Positions 22,690 to 33,443 of a stretch of DNA of 64,000 nt are shown one piece after another. Location of the stretch: assembly GCF_000471905.2 (NCBI RefSeq), contig NW_006499799.1, positions 2,590,497 to 2,654,496 on the forward strand, given 5' to 3'. The notes below the pieces were generated by a model that worked only from the letters and a program-made list of their open reading frames with translations, did no database searches and was not told the origin of the DNA. A program made the position numbers and the translations under genes. The stretch is from Amborella trichopoda (taxonomy: Eukaryota; Streptophyta; Magnoliopsida; Amborellales; Amborellaceae). The number at the start of each line of letters is the position of its first letter. Positions within the stretch are counted from its first letter, which is position 1.

Positions 22690-23215
22690 TCCTAACATTG
22701 TGGACCTATCAAATAGAACCTAAGTGTTTCCTTTTTGTGGCCAACCTCCGCCACCATTTAGCCTTAAAAGCTTCGTTAAGTAGTTTGAGTCTTCTGATGC
22801 CCAAACCTCCTCCTTTCTCTTGTGAGCATAGCTTCGCCCAACCAGATGGTACTTCTTTCTTTCAACACCACCACTTTAGAGGAAGTTCCTCATATGATTT
22901 ACAAGCTTTTGGATATTAGCCCTTGGTAATATGAACAATAAAAATAGTACATCGGGACATTGGATAATGTTGCCTTGACCAAGGTAATGCTACCACCTAG
23001 CAACAAATATCTATTATTCGAACAATCCAATTTGGTATTAAACCCTCTGATAACTGGATTCCACATTGCTGAGTTTAGTTTGTCTTCCACAAGATGCTGA
23101 CCCAAGCACTTAACTAGTAAAGATTCGTGTCCACAACCCCTCCATGTTGCCCACTCCTTAACTTTTTCTTCAGAACAATTAATGCCCATTAGCTTTTGAA
23201 AGTTGGACTTATGTA
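22690..23215 (-). pseudogene. L1-type LINE reverse transcriptase fragment, C-terminal part
   Basis: On the minus strand, from about 23190 leftwards: ATWRGCG then LVKCLGQHL (compare the conserved LGC...LPFKYLG), WNPVIRGFNTKLDCSNNRYL, then LLGGSITLVKATLSNVPMYY. This is the plant LINE block FGGRLTLIKSVLSSLPxY found just after the reverse transcriptase fingers and palm. A second frame (22900-22720) continues with SYAHKRKEEVWASED, matching the W...CxPKxxGGLGI region. Frame changes show it is decayed. The T-rich stretch at 23232-23268 lies upstream. It abuts the target duplication of the solo LTR on its left. Confidence 0.75.
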
Positions 23216-24503
23216 GTCTAGCCAGTACATATATTTTTTTTTTGTTCTTCGTTTTTTCTTTTTCTTTTCCAGCTTAGATCACTCACAAGTAGTCCATTAC
23301 AATATAATTGACTTGAAAAGAAATAAAAAAAACAAATATAGGATCTAAACCTTGATGCTACTTAAAACAATTCTTTTAATAACCAAAGAAAATCACAATG
23401 CTATGCTTGGGTAATCAAATGACACAAGAAATAAATATGGCAATAAACAAGAAAGAAGTGTCAGAGATTACCTTAACCGGGCTTATTACACCCCACATTG
23501 AGTCACCACCTTCTAATGATGTGGGATCAATGGTCAACCTTCAGTCTCAATCTTGGGAAAGCAATTAGGCCAAACCCCCCCAAAGAACAAGATCTCCTTT
23601 CAAAAGCTTGGATCTCAAACTAAGGCTCAATCCCTAGATAATTTAATTGAGAGAGATAGCATCTCTTTACTAAACCCTAACCCTTTAGGTCATGAGAGAT
23701 GGGAGATGAGAGAGAGAGTCTTTCTATGTGGGGCGTGCCCCCTACTTTGGTTAAGGGAGAGAGAGAATCTCATGAGATGGGGCACACCCCCTTTTTACAA
23801 AATAAAGAGAGAGAATTACTCTACTAAGGGTGTGCCCCCCTTTTTACAAACTAGAGCGAGAATTACTCTACTAGGGGCATGGCCCTCTATGCTATATGGG
23901 AGAGAGAAGAGAGAGATTGAGGTGTGTAGAGATATGGGAGAGGGCACCCCTTTTTTTATAGTGCTTCAAGGGGTTTAAGGTTTTTTAGGGTTTTTCATGG
24001 CTTGTCTCTTCTTATGAGATTGAATATGCACCATTGATCGTGGGTGACTTGTGGGGTGAGAGATATGAACCCTTCATTCCAGATAGGCCATCAAGATCGT
24101 ATAGAAGGTGCTAGAATCTTTATCCCCATTTCTTAAACCATTTTCCCATCAATTAATTTAAATAAGAAAATATCTCTAATAATATTGTGCTTTCTTATTT
24201 TCATGTACAAGCCTTCTCATACTTTCCTCATTCAATTTCAAAGCTTCCTTCAAACACAATATTTCCAAAACATAATTTTTCTTCACCCTCAAGCCATAAG
24301 CTTGAATTAAATAAAAGGAAAGTCCACAAGGTGGGGCATGCCACCCTAGGTGGCACATCATGGGCCCCACCAAATTGTCATGGCGGGCCCATATACATAT
24401 TTGGGCCTCCCATGTAATATTAAAATTATTTAAAATGATTTATGATTTTTAGAAATACATTAAATCTAATTTGCATCATTAAATCAATATAAAATCAATG
24501 TCT
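23216..24503. other. Non-coding DNA, including short repeats with palindromic GGGGC cores
   Basis: Between 23720 and 23900 a unit of about 50 bp recurs three to four times: a GGGGCGTGCCCC, GGGGCACACCCC or GGGTGTGCCCC core followed by CTTTTTACAAA and GAGAGAATTACTCTACTA. A similar core, GTGGGGCATGCCACCC, lies at about 24333. The 141-codon frame 23553-23978 spans these repeats and has no domain I recognise. The composition looks like a leader or LTR fragment of an unknown element. Confidence 0.4.
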
Positions 24504-24512
24504 TTGTTTTTA

Positions 24513-24645
24513 AGGTAAATTATCGCTAATATACCTTAATTTTAAGAAAATCGTAAAAACATCCCCAACTTCCCAAAACCTCGCCTACACTCTTTTTCCC
24601 AATTTTTGAGATTTTTTGGATGAAAATGCCCTTCTACGGTAGTCT
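24513..24645 (+). repeat. Pack-MULE left terminal inverted repeat
   Basis: About 130 bp. Pairs with 39050-39180 at roughly 75-80% identity by eye and is preceded directly by the 9-bp target duplication at 24504-24512. Confidence 0.85.
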
Positions 24646-24840
24646 TTCTACCACAATACATTTTGAATGTATTACAGTGGAAAGACTACCGTAACAGTGT
24701 GAAGATACATTACAATACTTTGAGTACTGTAATGAATATTACGGTAATTTAAATGCCATAAAGAACATTACGATACTTTAATTACCGTAACACATAAATA
24801 TATTCTTCACGGAATTCTTAGTATCGTAATGCTTTGAAAA
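24636..24840. repeat. Subterminal TTACGGTAA-type inverted motifs of the MULE
   Basis: Several copies of TACGGTA and its complement occur in both directions. The strongest is a 14-bp perfect stem TACGGTAGTCTTTC with GAAAGACTACCGTA (about 24637-24695), with a nested ATACATT/AATGTAT pair. The right subterminal region (38941-39065) has the same motifs. Such arrays are typical transposase-binding regions. Confidence 0.6.
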
Positions 24841-25376
24841 GCTTCAAACCGAACCTAATATCAGCGCTACTCCTCTCCTCCGGCACTCTGCGAAATCAAA
24901 ACCAAGGGACACATTGTTTTTGTAAAATCCCAAAACTTTCTCTCTAATATTTCATTTTCGAATAAATACAGAGCAAAATTGAAACAAATTCGAGCTTTTT
25001 TTTTTTTCTTAATGTATATACCGTTTACAGGTTACCCACCACCGAGTATTTTGCAAAGAAAAAAAATGGTTCTACAAATTCTTAGAGAGAGAGAAAGGCA
25101 TGCTGGTTTTTACAGTGCATTGGATGTTTTTGTGAACCCTACGCTTAGGGCTCGGGGTCTAAATTCAGGCCATGGCCTCTGGTAAGTGCGTTATGATGAG
25201 TGGTTTTGCTAGTATTATAGGTTCAGTGATTATTAGTGAGGAGGTTTGGTATACTTTTTCACATACTGTTGAATCTTTGAAAGTTTCTCTCTCTAGAGTT
25301 TTAGTAGGGGAAAGAGGTTTTGAATAAGAAGGGGAAGAAGATTAGAGAGCTGCGAAGCTCTTCACTTCAATTCTCT

Positions 25377-25817
25377 GGGTTAATTTCCATGGTCTTCTTG
25401 CTCGACATGCTGCTATCCCTTAAATTCTTGTGCCTTCAAAATCCGCTCCATGTTTGCAGTCCATCCATATCACCAGGCAGCAAGGCGAATTGACAATGCG
25501 ATCTGAAACCACAACCTTCTCAACTCTTTCTCCCATAATCTTCTTCATGGTCTTGCAGAGCCCCTCAAAAACAGCCTTCTTCTCTTCCTTCCTTTTCTTC
25601 TCTGCCTCTTTTTCCTCAAGTTTTAGCCTCTCCTTAGTTGCTGAAACCATCTTCTTGCCATCATATTCCTTCAACTGACCAACTGCATATTCATCGATCG
25701 CATCAACCATAAACAAGACCTCATACCCCTTCCTCTTCAATCTCTCCAAGAATGGGGAATTCTCCACCGCCTTCTTGTTCTCACCAGTTGTGTAATAAAT
25801 ATTTTTCTGCCCCTCTC
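25377..25817 (-). pseudogene. Captured fragment of cytosolic HSP90
   Basis: On the minus strand: [17 protein letters not shown], then [51 protein letters not shown], a Lys/Glu run, [20 protein letters not shown] and [13 protein letters not shown]. These match the end of the HSP90 middle domain and start of the C-terminal domain, roughly residues 440-600 of about 700. After CCLV a deletion of about 8 bases shifts the frame. The expected [14 protein letters not shown] and SSKKTMEINP then appear in another frame and homology ends near 25377. The ATPase domain, the MEEVD tail and most of the protein are missing. It lies wholly inside the MULE, so it is a transduplicated gene piece and not a host gene in place. 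Confidence 0.92.
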
Positions 25818-25898
25818 ACTGGTTATAAGTCTTGAAGTTATTTCGGTGGTAAGAATGCCGTAAATAAAATGTTATGCTATTCCGATCTATAAAGTACC

Positions 25899-27420
25899 TA
25901 GTTAGGTGCCTCGATCTTGCCCTCTGGATCTGGATGATCGGCCTGCACGTGTCTCAGGTTTCAGGGGAACCAAGGACTTTGATATCGCTCTCTCGGAAAC
26001 TCGCTCAAGAGTGAGGGCAGGTATACCAATCGATGAGAGAGGAATTTAAGGTGGGCTCAGGACTTACTCGGGCTAGCTTGCGTGGGCGCCCTCTTAGATC
26101 ATGAAGAAAGGCCCTCAGTCGTAGAACTGGTTCGGAATCTCCTCCCCCGACTTGTATTTTCTTGTTTCTGCAATCACACCCACATGGTTAATTTTACGTG
26201 ACAAGTGGGCCAAAATAGACCCCACCTTATATTTGAGCGAATGTACCTAGACGTGCACACCCAAAGGAAGAAAGTGTAAGAGGATATGTGAAAGAAGAAG
26301 AACGATCAACAAGTGACGAGACTAACACAACTGCTAGATCAGCAAGTGATTGAACCGATGTGTTAGCAAGGCGGGCACAGTAACTAGACCGACACAACGT
26401 AAATTCTATTAGACAACAAAACGACCATCGGCCAGCCTGCATAATGGCTAGCCTATCGTGGCCGTAAGGCGGGCACGATAACTAAGACTGGCTTAGCGAC
26501 AATACTACTAGACTATAAGACTACCATGGCAATGTTTGTCTCAGTGTCTCTTGGTCAAACGAGAGGGACAGAAGAAAGAAGAGAGAGAAAGAGAGACATG
26601 CACAGTACTACCGATGCCGTGCATGTGAGAAGAAGACGAGATGAGCAATGAGGGAGAAAAGGAAAAAGGTAGAGAGGAAAGAGAGAGGGAAAATAATTAA
26701 GAAGAAAGAGAGAGAGAAGAGCAAGGGAACATGGGCGGCGATGAGACAAAAGATAGGAAAGAACATGAACGACGATGAGCTCCCGCCATCAATGACAAAA
26801 GGGTAAGAAGAGAGAGAAAACATGGGCGGCAATGAGCCTCCACCACCCATAACAGAGGAATAAGAAGAGAGAGAAGACAAAGATGGCAATGAGCTTCTAC
26901 CGTCCATAATAGAGGAATGAGAGAAGAGAGAGAAGATGTGGACAGTAATGAGCTTCTGCCATCCGTGACAGACAATCAAGAAGAGAGAGAAAACATGGAC
27001 GATGATGAGCTTCTACCGTCCATGATAGAGGAATGAAAGAAGAGAGGGAATACATGGACGACGATGAGCTTCCACCGTCCATGACAGATGATTAAATGAG
27101 TAAGAGAGAACGTAGACGGCAATGAGTATCCGCCATCCATGACAGGGGGGTGAGAGAAGAGAGAGAAGATATGGACGGCGATGAGCTTCCACCGTTTATG
27201 GAACAGGAATGAGAGGAGAGAGAAAATATAGGCGATGATGTGCTTCTGCTGTCCATGATAGAAGATTAAGAGGAGAGAGAAAATATGGGGGACGATGTGC
27301 TTCCACCGTTCATGATAGAGAATAAAGAAGAGAGAGAGAACATGAACGACGATGTGCTTCCGCCGTCCATGATAGGGGAATGAGAAGGGCGAGGCAACAT
27401 AAGCGGCGATGGAACGGCCT
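25899..27420 (-). repeat. 3' LTR of the Tat-type element (recognisable part)
   Basis: The outer 350-bp block (25899-26250) matches 36785-37130. Then come a GACAATACTACTAG-type block (26270-26550) shared with the solo LTRs at 19.9 kb and 53.9 kb, a purine-rich stretch and the hairpin array (26740-27385). Homology to the other LTRs fades at about 27420, before the expected TATA region. Confidence 0.75.
26740..27390 (-). repeat. Hairpin array in the 3' LTR
   Basis: About eleven units at a period close to 58 bp (for example starting 26994, 27053, 27110, 27169, 27226, 27284, 27342). Each is of the type CATGGACGACG, loop GATGAGCTT, then CCGTCCATG, separated by AGAGAGAGAA tracts. Frames of 90-160 codons on the minus strand are read-through of this array. 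Confidence 0.85.
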
Positions 27421-29595
27421 GGATGCAACTTCACTAGGGATAGTTGTAGGACACACACAGTGATGACCAACTTCTAGCACGCGTGGCGTTAGAACATGCA
27501 TGGCGCTAGCATGAGGCGTGTAACACACATGGCAGCAGGTTTGAGAAGTAGAAATGTTGACACGTACACGACGTTTAGCACGGGTTGAGGCAACACCAGC
27601 GGCATTAGCAAGTGCAATGGAAACACACACGACGGTAAACTTAAGAACACAACTGGCGCTAGGTACAATGGAGAACATAGCTAGTGCTGGTTCTTTTGAG
27701 GACACAGCTGGCGTTGGTACTTTGAGAACACAACTGGCACTGGGTAAAGTGAGAACACTGCCGACGCTGGTTCTTTGAGAACACAACTGGCACTGGGTAC
27801 AGTGAGAACACAGTCGGCGCTGGGTACGTGTTAGTGTTAGGGCCTTGGGCCCAAGCTCGACCCGATCCTGGTCCCTATTTGCTAGAGTTTTCATGAGAGG
27901 TGGTAAACTTTTATTCGGGCCTCGGGTCCAAGCCTGACCCGATCCGGCCCATAGTCGTTTGGCCTTTTGGGACGTGACTGGCATTCATAATTTGTGAGGG
28001 GAACTTCAGGGAAGCTTTGCCTATATAAGGGGGTAAACCCCATTTGTACTATTTTACCTCAGATTAAAACAACTAAGTCATTTCAATAGTGAGAGTGTGA
28101 GAGCTCTCGGTGAGAATTTCAGCGAGCACGCAGAGCACTTAAGTGAGTTAGGCAGGAGTTTGTCGCAGGGAACTCGTGGTTTGAGAAGTTTGCAGGTCAG
28201 GTTAGCGAGGAAAACAAGGGGTTTTGCAGGGGAGTTTTAGAGACTCCAGCGGTAGTTTTTCTTGGCGTTTCAGAGTGGAACAAAGGGGGAAGTTGCAGCA
28301 AAGGGCTTCTTGGGGACTTCCATTAGTTTCTAGTGGTCTTCCGACAATGTGCAGGAAGTGGAAAGGCTTCGTAGTGGGTTTCTGGTGGAAGAGGGGAATT
28401 TTCTGATGGGAAACTAAAGGTCGTGGGAAGGCAAAAAGCAGCTGGAAAGTGAACCGTCACTTAGAGATGAAGGTTCGAGTTGGGAATTTGATTCGTTGCA
28501 AGAAGACGAGGGGTCTGGGGAAGGTGCGTAGTCACCGGGGAGACGAAGGGTCTTAGGCGACCGAAGGGTCATGGGCGCTGAAGAAGCATAGGGAAACGAA
28601 GGGTCACAGAGAGGTAAACAGTCGCAGTAATGAGGGGCCTTGAAAACACAGCCGGTGCTAGCCTTAGGATACGCAGCTGGCACTGTGCCTCAGAAACACA
28701 GCCGGCGCTAGCCGTAAGATACGCAGCTGGTGTTGGACCTCAAAAGCATGGCCAGCCGGCGCTAGCTTTAGGATACGTAATCAGTGCTGGTTAGAAACAC
28801 AGCTGGTGCTAGTCTTGTGCAGTACTAGTCAGTGCATTGGTTGCACGTGGCTAGCAACATGATGCGCCTGGCTTTAGTCATGTGTGGCTATTGCTTGCTT
28901 GATCCTTTGATAAACCATGGTGCATCGTGTTCTGCTGTGGTCGTGCACGGTGATGACTTGGGTTGGCAAAGGGCAATAACCAATGGTGAGGCATGGCTTG
29001 TGGCGCCTGTTTGAAGCCAAGTCCTCTAGCACAACAATGAAGCCCATGTTGTTTTGCGGGAGGGGACTCATTGTGAATAGGGTATGCTCTCCATCATAGG
29101 CCAGTTCCTTGTCAGAGATGTATGCTTTGTATGTCTGGTGTATCCTATCAAAGAACTTTCACCTTTTCCTATTGTGAAGGCCCCTTTTAGCCTGTAACCA
29201 TCCTCTCTCCCTCCGATGCAAGAGCGACGCTTCTGATGGTGAGAGAGATTTTTGGCCTGTAACCGTCCTTTCCTCGGATGCAAGAGCAATGCTTCTGATG
29301 TGAGAGAAATATTTTGACCTGTAACCGTCCACTCCTCAGATGCAAGAGCAACATTAGGGTCAGTCATTTTCTTTTCTTCAGATGCAAGATCGACATTCTG
29401 CCGTAACTATTCTCGGTGCGAGAGAACTACTGCAAGATGGATTCGTAATAATGGGCTTTTTGGCTTGTACCTCCTTCTAATGAAATAAAACGAATTAAAA
29501 CCTTGTTCGAATTGTCTTGCTTGTTTTCTTTTTATTGTCCTTTTGACTCTTTGCTGTTGCGCATCGAGTCTTTTTGAGTATGCATCATGGGTAGT
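27421..29595. repeat. Post-integrase region with three tandem arrays and a plus-strand promoter-like site
   Basis: Array 1 (27640-27830): AGAACACAACTGGCACTGGG-type units, about 50 bp. Array 2 (28620-28830): AACACAGCCGGYGCTAGCC alternating with GATACGCAGCTGG. Array 3 (29190-29400): CTGTAACCGTCC then GATGCAAGAGCRA units, about 70 bp. On the plus strand a TATA-like CTATATAAGG at 28021 and AAATAAAA at 29488 bracket about 1.5 kb, like an antisense transcription unit or an LTR in the opposite direction. No domain is recognised. Tat elements are known to carry long non-coding or antisense-frame regions between integrase and 3' LTR. Confidence 0.5.
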
Positions 29596-29599
29596 ATTT

Positions 29600-30382
29600 C
29601 TTTAGGTATCACCCATTGATGGAGGGTTAGCATTGCCTCCTCTCCACTAGGATGCGCAAGTTTGTAAGCTCCATTTGGCGAGACCTTTTTGACTATAAAG
29701 GGACCCTCTCACTTGGGTTCAAACTTCCCTTTGCGCTACCCATGCATAACAATCGGCCTCTTGACAGCAATAACTAGTTCCCCATTGGCAAATGAACAGA
29801 CTTTGACTGACTTGTCAAAGGCCCTCTTCATTCTCCTCTGGTTGAGCTCGAGGTTCTGCTGTGCCTCCAACCTCTTTTCATCAAGTGCATCCAATTCTCG
29901 ATATCGAAGTCTGACTCTCTCATCTTCGGTTAGTCCTTGATGTATAGCGACATGCAATGAGGGATTTGAATTTCAAAAGGTAAAACTGCTTCACCCCCAT
30001 AGTCTTGGGAATAAGGAGTGGAATCGGTGGCATTTCTCGTGGTAGTGCGATAGGCCCACAAAGCTTCATGAAGTTTCTCATGCCAGTTCTTCTTTGTCTT
30101 TGATTCTGATTTCCTTAAAACGTTGCACAGGGTCTTATTGAAAGCCTCGGCTAATCCATTGGCTAGTGGGTGATACATAGTTGAGTACATCAATTCGAAA
30201 TCGAACTGATTAACCAAGCGATCGATGTGATGACTCCTGAAATGAGGGACATTGTCAGATATAATCCGATCAGGCACTCCGAACCGATATATGATGCGAT
30301 GTCGCACAAAGTTTGCCATCATGGTCCTAGAAACTTGCTCCGGTTCTTGGTTTTGAACCTTAACTCCCTCACCCCGTTCCAT
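29600..30382 (-). pseudogene. Tat-type integrase remnant
   Basis: The minus strand contains FGVPDRIISDN (catalytic core with Asp), YHPLANGLAEAFNKTL (catalytic Glu region) and WAYRTTTRNATDSTPY. Further on, toward 29700-29610, is the C-terminal block GPFIVKKVSPNGAYKL, typical of Tat and Athila-related integrases. It inserts retrotransposon cDNA into the genome. Several breaks are present, so it is not a working gene. Confidence 0.85.
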
Positions 30383-30539
30383 TTCGTGTTCCGTCTTGAT
30401 AATTTCTTTAGCTGATAGAAGTGTTTCGAATGGATAAGGAGGGCACTCGAGGAAGAGATTTCTCTCATCATCTGCGTCTACCTCGGTTCGCAGTTTAATG
30501 TGTCTTCATTCTGCCACCCAAACAAGCGTGGGCCCTGAT

Positions 30540-30925
30540 GAGGATAATTGAATTGTAGCCCCGAGTTTTGCAAGTGCATCAGCCTACGAATTTAGCCTCC
30601 TAGAGATGTGACTCAATGATACATGCTCAAACTGGGCCATATACGATTTTACAGTATCATGATAAGGCTTGAGAGTGTCTTTTCTCATATCATAGATCCC
30701 TTTTAGCTACCGGATAACCAACTCAGAGTCGCCATAGATCTTGAGCTGCTTCAAGTCTAGATCAAAGTCTATCTCTAATCAATTTATAAGGGTCTGATAT
30801 TCTGCCTCATTATGGGTACCGACTTCGGTGAAAGAGAAAGAAAGAGACAATACTCCTCTTTTTGAAGTCTAGAACACTACTTCAGTGCCTCCTCGGTCAG
30901 ATTGGAAGGCTCCATCGTAGTACAT
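30540..30925 (-). pseudogene. Second (archaeal-type) RNase H remnant of the Tat element
   Basis: The minus strand shows MYYDGAFQSDRGG (first Asp), EVGTHNEAEYQTLI (Glu), KQLKIYGDSELVI (Asp) and ADALAKLGA in the correct order. This second RNase H after the Ty3-type one is characteristic of the Tat lineage. The copy is broken. Confidence 0.8.
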
Positions 30926-30999
30926 CTCCCACGCTTGAGCAATCGCTACACATAATACTTCTTCATCAGGAAGGTCACTTGATAAAGGAGATTCTGTCG

Positions 31000-31440
31000 G
31001 TACGGGATGTGGGTCGAGAAAATTGGCTGAAGCTTAGCCCTTGATGGCCTTTTATGGGACATACGTGATGTCAAATTCATCAGCAATAATGCCCACATAG
31101 CAAGACGTCCTGACAAGCATGGGCATGTCATGAGAAACTTTACAGAATCTGCTTTTGATATAAGTTTCACTTCATGACCAAGCAAGTAGTGATGGAGTTT
31201 TTATACTGCGAATGTCAGAGCCAAGCATATCTTCTCTATAGGGGGATAATTCTTCTCTGCCCCTTGCATTCTGCGGCTGAGATAGTATAGTGTGGTCTCT
31301 TTTCCTTCATCATTGTTCTGTGCCAATAATGCCCCGAGTGACTCGTCCAGAGCTATCGCATAGAGGATGATGGTTTTTCCCCACACCGGTGTGGAAAGCA
31401 CTGAAGGGTTGAGTAAATAATGCTTGATGTCATCGAGGGC
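31000..31440 (-). pseudogene. Ty3-type RNase H remnant
   Basis: The minus strand contains LYAIALDESLGALLAQ, LYYLSRRMQGAEKNYPPIEK and ICLALTFAV, the standard Ty3/gypsy RNase H block that follows reverse transcriptase. It degrades RNA in RNA:DNA hybrids during reverse transcription. Broken copy. Confidence 0.82.
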
Positions 31441-31458
31441 TGCCTGACATGCTTCATC

Positions 31459-32160
31459 TCAAATAAATGGAGTATCCTTCTTTAATAGGTGCGTAAAGTG
31501 TTTACAGCGTCCTGAGAGGTTTGAGATGAACCTGCAGATGTATGCCAGCTGTCCTTGAAGAGAGTGCAGCTCTCGCAGTGTGGTTGGGGGCAGCATTTTC
31601 TGGATCGCCTTGATCTTGATCGGCTCAACTTCCAATTCTTGGTATCTAACAATGAATCCCAAGAACTTTTTTTAACGAACTTTAGTGGATTCATTTTGAG
31701 TTGATGAAGGCGTAATTGCTCGAACACCGTTCAAGGTCCCTCATGTGAGCATCTTTCACTTTGGATTTTACCACCAAGTCATCTACGTAACATTCCACCT
31801 CTTTGTGCATCATGTCTCTGAAGATGGTCGTCATTGCTCTCTGATATGTGACACCAGCTTTCTTCAATCCAAAAGGCATCATTGTGTCGAAGAAGACCCC
31901 TTTTGGAGTCAAGAAAGCGGTGGCTTCCTCATCTTTGGGCACCATCTGTATCTGATTATACCCGGCGTATCCATCCATGAAGGAAAAGATTTGGCAGTGA
32001 GCCATAGAGTCAATGAGCATCTCATTGAACGACAATGGGAAGTCATCCTTGGGACAGGCAGTATTCAGGTCGTGAAAGTTGATGCAAACCCTGATTTGGC
32101 CATTCTTCTCCTTGACTTCTGTTTGATAGGTTTGACAGTCGGATCGATTCCAAGACGGTG
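31459..32160 (-). pseudogene. Reverse transcriptase remnant (Tat type)
   Basis: The minus strand contains VCINFHDLNTACPKDDFPL, FSFMDGYAGYNQIQM (first catalytic Asp), TFRDMMHKEVECYVDDLVV-like sequence with the YVDD catalytic motif, and the thumb-side LHSLQGQLAYICRFISNLSG. Spacing fits Ty3/gypsy reverse transcriptase. The copy is broken. Confidence 0.88.
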
Positions 32161-32256
32161 AACGGCGACTTGAGGGTCTAAATGAGGCATCTCAAGGTAA
32201 TGCCAGGCAAAGACGTCTCGATTTGCTCATAAGAAAGTATTGAAATTTTCTTTCTT

Positions 32257-33120
32257 TTATGAAGACATATTCACTGAGATGAAAGTGGGTTTGGGATTAG
32301 CCTCATCCCCTAGCTTTATCTCCTCGAATTCATCTGTTGTGGCTTGACCGCCTTCTTCCCATTCTTTTGGGGATTCTTGCAACTCTTCCTCATTGTCTTC
32401 AGAGGTCTTTTCACTAACCTCAAGTGTAGAGACCCATGATCCTAACATCTCCACCTCTAATAGAGCTCCAGGGTAGGTCACACCTTTCTCGAATTGAAGA
32501 ACAAAAGGATCTACCTCGAACATGGACTGCATCTATGACTGTAGGAGTCTGACTTGAAAGTTACAGGGAATTTGTGATTCAACGATTGTTGGGCGAGAAG
32601 CATCCTCATATAAATCATACGGTCTTTGCACATGTGTCTGCATTGTTTGTCCCATGCTGGTTGATACTTCAAGACTTGTACCATGTGGCAAGCTTCTTGA
32701 GAATAGAAGTTCTGCCCTCTTGATTCTCTTATTTTCTGATCAAAGTTGGGCTCAGGAGGCCACTGGGGTTTCTTTTGTTTTGACTTCTTGTGCTTATTTT
32801 TGGAGGACAATGGCTCTGACTTGGCTCGAGCCGCCAAGGCATCAGCAACTGTTAGGAATCCTGCTGCCTGAGCCAACATCTTTTTCAACCGCCTCCGCTG
32901 CGTCCTGCTTATATTGGTTCCTTCAAGTTCTTTGTCAAGAGCCTCAAAGTCTAGGCATTTCAAGGGTGTTCCTGCAGGAGACATAGAAGAGGAAGGATGT
33001 GAAGCAGAAGAAAAAGAAGCAGGAGAAGGGTCAATAAGTGAGGGACTTTTAAGGTCTATTCCCTCATCAGACCGATCTGGGCAGATTTTTGCGTCATCAC
33101 TAGAGTTGAATGTGTGCACA
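32257..33120 (-). pseudogene. gag-pol spacer region of the Tat element
   Basis: Low-complexity Ser/Lys/Glu-rich frames include SRTQRRRLKKMLAQAAG and PTFISVNMSS just before reverse transcriptase. Tat elements carry a long linker here that includes protease. I could not identify a clear protease active-site motif in this copy. Confidence 0.4.
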
Positions 33121-33443
33121 GAATCTGTTAGGTCTTTCCCTTACTTAGATCATTGGGGAGTGCTTTTAACGTTGTCACCCTCATTGGATGTGCCTTGAGG
33201 AGAAGATGGCTTAGGGACATCCTCGAGATGGGAGGAGGAAAGAAGGATGATCACGCCAGGAATGAAGTCCAGTAAAGTTGGTAGTGGGGGAAGAGGCATG
33301 AGAAATTCCTACTCGACTGACTGTTGAGCCATCTTGTTTCTTCAGTGAGCAGCCCTTGGTGCCCGTCTTCTCTTGGTTTTCATTGGAAGTGCTTGATTCA
33401 TGTCACTAGGCTTGTGAACAGCCCTAGCTTGGAGAACTGCTTC

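Noticed and set aside
23553-23978. 141-codon frame on the plus strand
   Set aside because: Covers the GGGGC-core repeats; composition follows the repeat units and no domain is recognised.
25377-25817. Functional host HSP90 gene
   Set aside because: Only about 150 of 700 codons, frame broken, no start, no ATPase domain, no MEEVD end, and entirely inside transposon ends.
27828-29580. A separate plus-strand solo LTR starting TGTTAGTGTTAG
   Set aside because: No matching end or target duplication found, and the segment follows integrase where Tat elements normally have a spacer; kept as an alternative only.
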